Assembly: GCA_905221605.1 (NCBI GenBank) | Contig: CAJNDS010002101.1 | Location: forward strand, 610,280 to 674,279 | DNA: 64,000 nucleotides | Reading direction: 5' to 3' | Source of the DNA: Symbiodinium natans | Lineage: Eukaryota; Sar; Dinophyceae; Suessiales; Symbiodiniaceae | In this document: positions 45,741 to 55,460 of the stretch, in pieces | How the letters are laid out: every line of letters starts with the position of its first letter | Position numbering within the stretch: the first letter of the stretch is position 1 | Made by a program: the position numbers and the translations under genes | Notes under the pieces: model-generated | What the model was told of the DNA's origin: nothing | What the model saw: only the letters and a program-made list of their open reading frames with translations | Database searches by the model: none

Positions 45741-47640
45741 CAGCATGACCTTCAAACTCCTGCTTCGCTGCATCGACGCCGCTACAGGGACTGCAACTGG
45801 CCGCGATTTCGCCTTTTGGAGTCGAACCAAGCAGCTTCAAAGGCAAAGGCACGGAGCATGAGAAATCATGCGGCTGAGATGGCGGCAAGAAGCCAAGTCT
45901 CATCACCCCACCTGCACAGCAGTGGAGAGGAATGCGAAAATGTGCCATGCAAACTAGAGATCATTATCCAGCTCACCCACCTGCATTCATCATCTTTGGC
46001 CTGTGAGAAACAAAGAGAAAATACGTCGCACGATGACAGACATTGCTTCTATGACGACTTGTGCAGGGGGGCTGGTCCTTGAGTGCCAGTGAGCTTTCGT
46101 TCTCCAGCATCTCTCTGGGCGCCCGGTCAGGGCTTCTCACCACCTGAAGTGCTCACTGAAACTGGGGCCCTGCTTGCATCATGAAATTTCGCACAATTTT
46201 GCACCATTTTGCATCTGTGTCCACTCATCACGGCGGAACGGAACATCCACCTAAAGAGAAGAGGTCTGCTCTTGGACCAAACAATGGTGGAACTGAACAT
46301 CCGAAGGAGGTTCGACTAGCACCAGGTACAAGTATGCTTTTAAGTCTCAGCAACAAGCCACACAGCTTCAGGAACCACACGCAGACCAAGGTACCTACAC
46401 AGGACTTGGAAACCTCTCCATGAAGCGCAGCGGGTAGGAGAAAAGGAACTCATCTCGCAGCTCGCAGCTGTATGCAAGAGATGCCGCACTGACATGGAGA
46501 GCACTCAAGAGAAGCCACGAGAACCAGGCTGGAACGAGGGGGATGGGTAAGGAGGGGGGGGGGGTAGGTGGGTGGGTCTGGTGGTGGGTCGAAGGTGAGT
46601 CTGGCAACTCTTCAATTCTGCCAGTCACACCCCGGGTGTCTCGAAAAAGTTGTCTCCCAGGCAGACTTCCCCCCTGGCCCAGTCATGTTGAAGCAGAAGT
46701 TGTAAGGACATGAAGGACACATTTGGATGCAGAGGGTCGGAACTGAGATAGTTTGAAAGAGCCTCGGCCCGGCATTGAGTGACCACTTCACTAGCCTCAC
46801 CGAAAAGCCTTTCCGCCACTTTCGGCTATTCTGGCGTGCCCCTCCCTTGTTCGCCAGCTTGCCAAATGCTGGCCCCGGCCCATTGAGGTACTAGAGGCAT
46901 ATTCCAACGGCATGGCGTTTAAAGCGAAAAGTTTTGCCCCCCAAACCAAGAACAATGACCAGCACTGAGAGCTTGACGTTTGAGAGGGCATTTCATGGGC
47001 CAAGCCAACTTGGGGTCGGGCATTCACAGCTTCGAAAGCTGCAGTCTCAGCTTCATGAAGAAGCCGAGCCTAAGTCTCTTTGCCGGACTTTGCCGGAGTC
47101 ACAGTCGGAGCTACATACTGCAACATCTTGCCGAGAACAACAATGAGCAATGCTTGGCGCTAAGTAGATGACCAAGCAAGCAGCACGCTCTGGCCTCTGC
47201 CAGATACCAACTTTCATTATCTTACATTGACCCTCTCTTTTCGGTCAAACCCTGGCATGGCCTGGAAAGTGAGGAGGGAGCCGGACGTGGCCTGTCAGAT
47301 GCTGTAGAGAGGGAGTATGGATCAATTTTTGAAAGCTTGAGCACAGAAACGCTGGTTTCAGCATCAGATTGAACTGCATCCCTTCAGCATGCGCGTGTGG
47401 ATGCCTCATTCATTCACACAACCATGCCGTCAAGCCATGAAGTGCTTGCAGCAAACAGGTCATTCCACAACACTCCCATACCCTCTGCCTTTCGACGGGG
47501 GCACAAAGCTCCACAAGGCGCAGCTGCCCCGCCAGACACATGTCCCACCACCTTCACAGGTCTTGGATTCGTCAGATTAGTCAGATCTGTCAGATGTGTC
47601 AGGCTTGTGATTTGTGACTGAAATACACTCTTATGATATT
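45741..47640. other. No supported gene; G-rich tract
   Basis: No exon recognised. A G-run at about 46552-46590 (GGGGGGGGGTAGGTGGGTGG and following) could form a G-quadruplex on the plus strand. A 9-bp tandem (GTCAGATCT-like, 4 units) lies at 47571-47606, shortly after the 3' end of the Sfi1-like gene. Confidence 0.55.
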
Positions 47641-47647
47641 CAGGGAT

Positions 47648-50540
47648 CTAGGCAGGAATAAACGACATGGTAGCATCAAACCAAGCTCGGCAGATCAGCC
47701 TGTGAAACACACGCCGCACCAGGGGCGCTTGCTTCAGGTACAAGCGTCTGCGCAGATCTTCAGCAGGTGATACGACAATATTCGGACAGCACTCGCTTAA
47801 CTCGTCCTGCACAGATAGCAATGGATCGGACAGGGTCGGCTTGGCATCGTCGGGTCTCTGAAAACTCTGAAGCTTTGATGAGGACCTTAAAGATGGACCA
47901 TGCTGCGAGCTTGGCGCTTGCGCACACATCACAGGTTGATACACAGCTGGCAGCTGCTCTTCTTCCGGCTGGCTCTCCTCATCTGTAATGACTTCAACTT
48001 CCGCAGCGGAGTTGTGGGACTTGTTCTGAGCAGGGTCCTCCTTTGGCGGTGAAAGAGCTTCCTTTAGTTGGCTATTGGAGCCTGTATCAACTTCGGATAC
48101 TTCAGCCAGGGGAACAGACTTTGTGTAGATTGCAAGCTGCACAATACGCACCCATGATAGGAGCTTGACTGGGCAAGCAACGAGCCAGAGCCATTTCTGA
48201 AAACACTTCACTATCGTGAAGCTACTAAGCAAAGCTGCAAGCCTTGCTTGAATGTCCACGTTGGTCCGTGCACGCCGGTTGGACATTTTAAGTTGACACC
48301 AGGCATGCATCGTCAATTGAAGTAAGCCTCTCGCTGCCTCTTCGCCCAAACGTTTGGTGCTCTGTTGCCTAGCAGCTTGGGCAGCTTGCTCACAAGATTT
48401 CAGTGCCGAACGGCTTTCTTGTAGATGCTCCACCTTCCAAGCGAGGAAAGCGACACATCTAATTGCATCGTCACGACTGTCGCGGAAAAGCACGTGTCGC
48501 AGCTGCCTGATGTCTAATGCGCTCAATCTAGACCTGGAGTCGGCGGAGCTGCTCGACATTCGTTGCTGACGTCTCGAAATGCCCTGCGCTGCCCAAGCCA
48601 GCAACACAAGTCGCAGGTGCAGCCGGCGCCTCTCCGTGACCCTGATTCCTTCGTCTGGCTCCGAGCGCTCGGGTACCTGACGATCTGCACGCAGCCTCTG
48701 CGTGACCCACATCCAGCGATAGAACCATCGGGTGGAAAGGCTCGTACGCCACAGGATTCCACTGAGGGCTTCTAACTTGCTTCTCTCGTGACTGCGACTT
48801 GCCCGACTCATCTGACTCTGCCGCCAAGCGACTAAACACAAGCCGAGAACTTCGGCATGCCCTTGCTTGCTGCTGTTCAGGGCGTAGCCTTGACACTGCC
48901 GCTGCAGCCGCGCAAGGCGTGCAAGCCAGGACCAAGATGCAAAGACACTTTGCAGCGCCACCAAGCGCACAAAATGCGCATGTTGTGCTGCAAGCTCTGC
49001 GACCACTGCCTTTCCAGTTGAGTCGGTCCTGTCCAGAACATGCCGTAACCGGCCGGCTTCACAGGCGAATTGCCAAACAATAAAGGCAAGAAGCAGGAGA
49101 AGTCGCTCAGCGCGCTGGTGCAATGCCATGTTCTGCTCCGTGACCACTGCGTGCTCGCGCTCGGTCCGAGCTTCCATCGCATCAACCAAGCACTCGAGCG
49201 CAGTCTGTCGCGCACGGCTTCGAAGCATGCTGGCGACAAGTCTTTCCCATGAGGCTTCAAATGCTTCAAGGGCTTCAACCTCCCGCGTACACGTGGAACG
49301 CCACGCTTTCCAACAGCTGCGAACAGCGTCCTTCTCGGAGAAAAGCTTTAACTTTTCGCACAAGGACTGTTTACTGTGGCCCAGAAGCGACTTGGCTTTC
49401 CAAGCTCCGAACGTCACGGAGCAAAACCGCCCTTGCAAGCTGCGGCTTCCTTTGAGCTTCAGCTGAAGGGAATGCCCACGCAGTACAAGGAGCTCCCAAG
49501 CAATGAAGTAGGGACCGGCGCTGTCCAAAACGCCCCTGCAGTGGCTCCAGTGGCCCACTGACAGGTGCCGTAGCCCTTGTAGCCTTTGCAGCGCATGAAA
49601 AGTCCACCAGGACCAGGCTCTCAAGACCATTTGCCGCAAAGCCCTCGCTTTCTGGCCCTGGCTCTCCCAGCATTGCAATCGGTCTGCAAGCTCCACACTT
49701 GCTTTGTGAAAGCCCTGCAGGCCATAACTTCCGACGCCCTGCGAGCCCACGTCAAGCTGCATCTCGGGGATTTCGTCCTCCGACCATACGAAAGACCCAT
49801 CAGAAGAAGATGCGAAAGAGTCGAAAGCGTGTCGTGCCATGCACGGGTACGAACCAGGCCCACCAGCTTGCAATACTTGCAGATCAACGTTCTCAGCATC
49901 GGGACTCCATCTTTCCAATCGTGCCTCTGCGGTGGTACTCCACCAAGCTGCAAAAACATTTCGCAGATCCACGTGCAGTTGCCGTGCAGCTGTGCCAATT
50001 TGGACCTTGTCTTGCAGACTGTGCACCAGAGTGCGAACAGTCGTCAGTCGCCTGGAAGAGTCGCAGAGCTGCGCTTCCAAAACAAGAAGCTTCCAGGCAT
50101 TCCCTGAAGATGCCATGATGGAGCCCTGACTGGTCAAAACCGTCGAAGCAGGATGCAGTTCCCCGGTTCAGACACAACCCAACCTTAACTTCAGCACTAC
50201 CACAAGCTGTCACAAGCTTCCAAGGCGCCGCTCGAAGCCAAGCTCTGAATGCCTCGAGAGAGTTGGCAGGAAAATCTTGTGCCGTGAAAAACGTGGGCCT
50301 TCCAAACATATCCAGACTGCACCAAGCTTTCCACCTGGGCCATTGCTTTCAACTGCGCTCGCAGAGCGATTTGATGTGCCACCTGACAACGTTCAGCACG
50401 TTCAGGTGTTTGTCGGGCAGGTGGATATGACGCTCACACCCTGCCTCCTTCGTGACCCTGCTCCCACTGACGGCAAGCAAGTGCCAGGCACGCAGAACTG
50501 AACTAGCCTGTGCCAGTAGAAAGCGGTCAGGAACAAAAGT
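47648..50540 (-). CDS. Sfi1-like tryptophan-repeat protein; 2.5-kb uninterrupted exon
   Basis: The main exon (up to 50137, stop at 47648) encodes 829 residues without interruption. About twelve copies of a hydrophobic-x-x-W unit, each followed by a basic helical stretch, are spread through residues 60-640 (for example VFAAWWSTT, VTFGAWKAKSLLG, CWKAWRSTCTREV, AFIVWQFACEAGRLR, VLLAWAAQGISRR, AFLAWKVEHLQ, TMHAWCQLKMSNRR, CFQKWLWLV). Sfi1-type centrin-binding proteins of centrosomes and basal bodies have this kind of repeat with Trp at roughly 20-70 residue spacing, so a basal-body or cytoskeletal scaffold role is inferred. Residues 650-790 are acidic and disordered. Upstream exons on the same strand (about 50540-50380, ASSVLRAWHLLAVSGSRV; about 50270-50220, SLEAFRAWLRAAPWK) carry the same repeat and extend the protein. 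Centrin binding is not proven by sequence alone. Confidence 0.6.
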
Positions 50541-50703
50541 GGCAGATATCACGTCGTTCAAAGTCCTGCTGCAAGTGCCGGCTGCCGATGAGCCAAACAG
50601 CCTTCAACGTCTGTACCAGATGCGCCTCAGATCATCGATGCTTGGACTGTGCAAATATGTCCTCTGCTTACAAGGCCAAGCCAGGGTTCAGTCATATGGA
50701 CCA

Positions 50704-50777
50704 GCGATGCTACGCCATGCTACGCCATGCTACGCGATGCTACGCGATGCTACGCGATGCTACGCGATGCTACGCTG
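50704..50777. repeat. 10-bp tandem repeat, about 7 units
   Basis: ATGCTACGCC / ATGCTACGCG decamers in strict tandem. Variants are grouped (two CC units, then four or five CG units), as expected from stepwise slippage. Confidence 0.97.
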
Positions 50778-50989
50778 CTATGCCCAGCCCATTTCTCAAG
50801 GCCAAGCTGCACAGTCTTGAACACCTGGCCGATTCGTGGCCACCCAAGAGCCTTCGAGTTTGGCAGCCTCTGCAAAGGACGATTCGACGTTGTGTCACAA
50901 AGCAAGCAAAGCAAGCAAGGCGAGTTTCAGGAAACAGCCACCTAAGCACAATAGTTGGACCCCTGTAGCGTACGGTTCTATAATTGGCA

Positions 50990-51185
50990 CTGTCAGCTAC
51001 ATCCCTCCCTTTAACTTGGATAGAAAAGGTGCGAAAGCATGCGGCGAGCTCAAGGCTTTGACGGCTTTGCCTGATGGAGATGCTGCGCCCACAGGTTGCG
51101 TTTGGCATCGAGGCTTTGGGCCTGAGACAATCTTTGAGAAGTTCTCCACTGACAAGGATTGCGCAGAAAAACGATATCGGTGAGA
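50990..51185 (-). CDS. Unrecognised exon upstream of the Sfi1-like gene
   Basis: The minus strand reads AQSLSVENFSKIVSGPKPR then QPVGAASPSGKAVKALSS and ends FLSKLKGGM-stop near 50998. Good exon-like composition. It could be an early exon of the Sfi1-like gene. It is the most upstream minus-strand exon I can support, so the gene block appears to end near 51.3 kb. Confidence 0.4.
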
Positions 51186-51499
51186 TGGCGGATCTCCTGG
51201 GTCTTGAGCAGTTGCCCACCCAGCCGTGGCACATGCGCATTCCATGATGATTCTTGGGTGTTCTGGGTAAAATGCCAACCCGGATGTACTTACACAGATG
51301 CATCATGTGTCTCACGGATGGATCAGAAGGACGGCCAATTTTATCTTCGCTGTGAATGAAACATCTGGACACAAGCTCTCGCTGGGTTGAGTCCTTTTGA
51401 ACGTGCTCCTCCCGCTCATTTTGGCAAGGCACCGACCAATCTTTGGGCCGAGCCTTGAGCCACAAGCACCGACCACACTCGAAGCGCTGATATAATTAG

Positions 51500-51960
51500 G
51501 GGCCAGGACAGCCGGGAGCCATGTTGACTTCTCCTAAACATGCCCGGGCTCGGCAGTCGAGCTCTTGGAGTTTGAGTGCGGGATGGGCACAAAAGGAGTT
51601 CGGAGCCTTGGCATTCAGCACGAATCGCGGATGGGAGGGCGGTCGATGGGCCGACGGACGAAGGCATGGTGTGGTGGGGGGTGGGCCACGGAAATGGACA
51701 AATGCAGGGTGCGGATTCAAGAGGAACAGCCCCCCAAAATGAATCGAAAACGTCAACAAGAACAAGACTGAAGCCGGGCCAGCTTTCGCGACAATTCAAT
51801 AAGCATACCAAGGAAGACCAGCGAAGGCCACTTTCCATGGCTGCAAGCTTCCTCTCAATGGCCCTTGACTTTCCGGGATTGCCTCGACACCTCTGCAGGC
51901 GCGTCTTGCCTTGTCTGACCCTCTTGTTGCCACACGCCTGTCAGTGCCAATGGAAACGAG
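51500..51960. other. No supported gene
   Basis: A plus-strand reading through 51576-52091 is open for 171 codons, but its composition is not protein-like and no domain is seen. This is the left edge of the repeat-rich right end of the window. Confidence 0.4.
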
Positions 51961-51964
51961 GTCG

Positions 51965-52198
51965 ATTTCTAGTAGAAATCTGCCTACGAATCCCTGGGCA
52001 TCCAAAACCCAACAACCGACGCGGGCTCGTGCAGTCCCCGCTGGCGGGCACTTTTCTGGTGACCAACTTGATGGCCGGTGAGAGACCTTGACTGCATTGT
52101 TTCATTGCGATGCAAATTTCTGCTAGAAATCTACAGTTTTCCACTCCGGAAGGCACCGAAGGAGCTTGGAGCCTTTCAGGCAAGTTTCTGTTAGAAAT
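51965..52198. repeat. Three copies of a TTTCTnnTAGAAA hairpin
   Basis: ATTTCTAGTAGAAATC (from 51965), ATTTCTGCTAGAAATC (from 52116) and GTTTCTGTTAGAAATC (from 52184) are near-perfect 15-16 nt palindromes in the same orientation. Arms are conserved; the two central bases vary. Flanks are not obviously related. Function unknown. Confidence 0.85.
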
Positions 52199-52262
52199 CC
52201 ACTTTCTCTCCATTCCGACTGGGTTCGTCATGGTTTGCTAGCAATGTACCTTTCTTCCACTT

Positions 52263-52295
52263 CCCTAAACCCTAAACCCTAAACCCTAAACCCTA
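52263..52295. repeat. Interstitial telomere-like tract, CCCTAAA orientation
   Basis: Four to five CCCTAAA units followed by degenerate CCCTGAACCCTG. It lies 65 bp after the last TTTCTnnTAGAAA hairpin. Confidence 0.95.
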
Positions 52296-52730
52296 CACAA
52301 CCTGGACCCTGAACCCTGCCCGCAGCAGGAGAGGATGCCCTTTACATCTCGGAGATTGGAAACGCAGCCGCAGACTTGATAAGACTTTGAACGGGTACTT
52401 ACTTCGAACCATGGTGCCACCGGCATGATGGTCTGTCAGGAGAACATATCCCTCTCCCCGCCATCGATTCAGCACATTGCGAAGAAACCTGAGAATGTAG
52501 AAAAAAAACCTTGTTGCATGTAGGTCCCCCCCTGGTGGGATTCTACATTTATTACAGGTGAGGGGATACCTTGAAGGTATATACTGTACGCACACCGTCC
52601 CAACATTCCGACCCCCTGGTTCCTGTCAAGATGTCTTTCGCGTTTACGAAATCCCCAGTCTAAGACTAGATACACAACGCAACGGAATCATGATCGGAAA
52701 CGATGACAGAGCAAATCGCGTCCCCCATTG

Positions 52731-52842
52731 CGCTCATGATCGGAGACCATGGGAGACCACGGACCCAAACCACGTGACGCCTCCCAACCCCTGTCGCTCA
52801 TGATCGGAGACAGTGGGAGACCACGGACCCAAACCACGTGAC
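52731..52842. repeat. 64-bp direct duplication
   Basis: Two near-identical copies (52731-52778 and 52795-52842) share CTCATGATCGGAGAC, TGGGAGACCACGGACC and CAAACCACGTGAC. The long minus-strand reading across them (52734-53594) is repeat-rich and shows no domain. Confidence 0.9.
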
Positions 52843-53419
52843 ACCCGCCGGAAGACGCATGCATCGGCCCGTGCACATATGAAAGCTCGGAGCAGTCGGA
52901 GCAGGCTTCCATCACCGATCACCTGTGTCAACTTGTATGTCTTTTCGAGGAGCTGACAAATAAGACCAGCCCAGGAATCATGACCCCAAAGCAACCAAAG
53001 CTGCCCAGCACACATCCGTGTGCGGCTGGGCATCGCCTCAAGGCCAAAGTCTGAGTCCTGACCCGGAAGCCAGCAGCCATGGGAGCAAGTTGTGCTCGAA
53101 AAGCCACACTCATGGACTCCGTTGAGACCTGCGTCGACCCGTGTAACCTCACCAAGCCGGGCAACACGCAAAAGCCCAGGCACCCAGATCAGACGGGGTT
53201 TGCAGGCGGACTCATGGGGATGGTAAAGGCAACAGCGACTGCAGTTTTTGTCGAGCGCTTGCAATGCCCTTCTTTGCAAGCTCGGTGCCTCATGACGCCT
53301 TACAGCTTCAGGCCCTGAGTATGTAACACATGAAATATTCGACAAGACCATGCCATACCGGACTATGCTATATGCTATGACAGTATATAGCAATGCAACA
53401 CAATAAACCGACCATGCCG

Positions 53420-53465
53420 CACTGTACTGTACCATACCATACCATACCGTACCGTACCATACCAA
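53420..53465. repeat. (TACCA/TACCG)n pentanucleotide tract
   Basis: Tandem 5-bp units TACCA and TACCG, readable as repetitive YGTVWYGMV on the minus strand. The area on either side (53300-53975) holds no gene I can support. Confidence 0.9.
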
Positions 53466-53976
53466 CACACAACAATGCTGCGCCACGTCTGGTACAGACA
53501 ATAAGCGAAGTATGGGCAGGCCGAAAGGCAAGGCCGTCCTAAACTGCCCAACGCGTCCGTCAGGACACCCACACAAGCGCCAGGGCCGAAGCAATAGCGT
53601 AGCACTCAGTACACCTTCTTGCAGTTAGATTGGCAAGTAAGTAAGTGTGAATGCACAAAGATTTGAGACCAAAAAAAACTTTTTTGCGACACAGTAGCAG
53701 CACAGCGCTTATAGCACGCGGATGCGTGCTGTACCTCGCTGCGTTAACGCGCAATGCATTCCTTGGCGTTCTCGCTCTTACTGACCAAGGAAGCGCGCAG
53801 TAAGCAACCTCAGCGCAGGCCCTGACTGCAAGGGTAAGTAGGAGCACCTGCATGCTTGACCTACAGGTCCGTGTCATGCTCACAAGCGCGCCAGGCAGTT
53901 ACGCAACGTGTCTCGCGAATGTAAGGCAAGTAAAACCCACTTGCTACTGGCCAGCACTTGCTACTCTGCTGCTTCC

Positions 53977-55460
53977 AGGGGCTGCATCCCGTTACCCTTC
54001 GGCGAAGGGGGCTTCGAAGCCTTCGAAGCCTTCGAAGCCGAAGGGTCGAAGGGGGGGGGGGTGAAGGTCTGAAGGCTTCGAAGGCTTCGAAGGCGAGGAC
54101 GAAGGGGAAAGGGCTTCGAAGGCTTCGAAGGTGAGAACGAAGGCTTCGAAGGCTTCGAAGGGTGAGGACAAAGGGAGGAGGGGGGCTTCGAAGGCTTCGA
54201 AGGGTGAGGACGAAGGGGACTTCGAATGCTTTCGAAGGTGAGGACGAAAGGGCTTCGAAGGCTTGGAAGGTGAGAGACGGGGCATCTCCAGAGTCTCACT
54301 TCTCTGACTTTCGAAGAATGAGATCCAAAAATGAAATCCAAAAAACAAAACAAGATTCGAGGGATGGAATTTAGAAGAAGTCCCTTCTCTCTCATCTTCA
54401 AAAATAAATTACAGGCCTTGGACAAGAAATTGAGGCTACAGGCTTCGAAGGATAACAAGAAACTGAGAGGGGTTGAATTTAGAATAATTCTCTTCTCTTC
54501 TTTTGCACAAAACACAGGCCTTCGAAGGACAAGAAATTGAGGGGGGTGGAATTCAGAATAATTCTTCACTCTTCTCTTCTACAGGCTTCGAAGGACAACA
54601 AGAAACTGAGAGCGTGAATTTAGAATAAAAGCTTGCCCCAAGGACGAACGGGGAGAGGCTTCGAAGGCTTCGAAGGTGAAGACGAAGGGGTTTCGAAGGC
54701 TTCGAAGGCGAGGACGAAAGGGGGGGGGCTTCGAAGGCTCGAAGGGTGAGGAGGAAGGGGGCTTCGAAGGCTTCGAAGGTGAGGACGAAGGGGGCTTCGA
54801 AGGCTTCGAAGGCGAGGACGAAGGGGGAGGGGGCTTCGAAGGACAACAAGAAACTGAGGGCGTTTGGAATTTAGAATAATTCTCTCCTCTTCCCTTCGAT
54901 TCTTCCCTCTTGTCGAAGGGGGGGAGGCTACGCGCCCTCCCCACACCCCCCCCCGGAAAGCTTCTCTTCTGCAGGCTTTCGAAGGATAACAAGAAACTGA
55001 GGGGGGTGGAATTTAAAATAATTCTCTTCTCTTCTCTTCCACAGGCCTTGAAGGACAAGAAATTGAGAGGCGTCGAATTTAAAATAATTCTTCACTCTTC
55101 TCTTCCACAGGCTTCGAAGGACAACAAGAAACTGAGCGTAGAATTTAAAATAATTCTCTCCTCTTCCCTTCGATTCTTCTCTCTTTTCGAAGAGAGGAGG
55201 CTACGCCCCCCCCCCCTCCCCCGCGGAAAGCTTGCTCCCGAATTGCATAGGCGATGGTTTCCAAAGCTTCGAAGGCTTCAAAGGTGAGAGTGAAGATGCT
55301 TTTCAAAGGCTTCGAAGGCAACGGGGAGAGGCTTCGAAGGCTTCGAAGGTGAAGACGAAGGGGCTTTGTTCGAAGGCGAGGACGAAGGGGGGGGCTTCGA
55401 AGGCTTCGAAGGGCAAGGACGAAAGGAGCTTCGAAGGCTTCGAAGGTGAGGACGAAGGGG
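53977..55460. repeat. TTCGAA-rich array (9-bp CTTCGAAGG-type units with spacers)
   Basis: Dense tandem and clustered GCTTCGAAG/GGCTTCGAAGG units separated by spacers such as GTGAGGACGAAGGGG. Each unit is centred on the palindrome TTCGAA. All frames on both strands are open for long distances (poly-SKP, poly-FEA, poly-FEG readings), which explains the many long but meaningless open readings. The head of the array (53977-54110) is a module that recurs at 58170-58320. Confidence 0.95.
54400..55235. repeat. Array of 66-76 bp units resembling intron acceptor plus pseudo-exon
   Basis: Within the TTCGAA array, units have the form pyrimidine-rich CTCTTCTCTTCC, then ACAG, then GCTTCGAAGGACAACAAG with AAACTGAG (alternating with GACAAGAAATTGAG), then GGGGGTGGAATTTAGAATAA. 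The ACAG/GCAG junctions end at 54414, 54441, 54517, 54584, 54974, 55044 and 55110. A second module (CCTCTTCCCTTCGATTCTTC ... GGAAAGCTT) closes the cluster twice (about 54886-54965 and 55162-55231). No coding sense: the same units are read in several frames. Confidence 0.8.

Noticed and set aside
45538..46082. Two overlapping plus-strand readings with EMFRNVQKCS repeats
   Set aside because: A 10-bp unit without stops stays open in all frames; the downstream part has no recognisable domain.
52734..53594. 286-codon minus-strand open reading
   Set aside because: It crosses the 64-bp duplication and the TACCA/TACCG tract, has no domain, and its composition is not protein-like.
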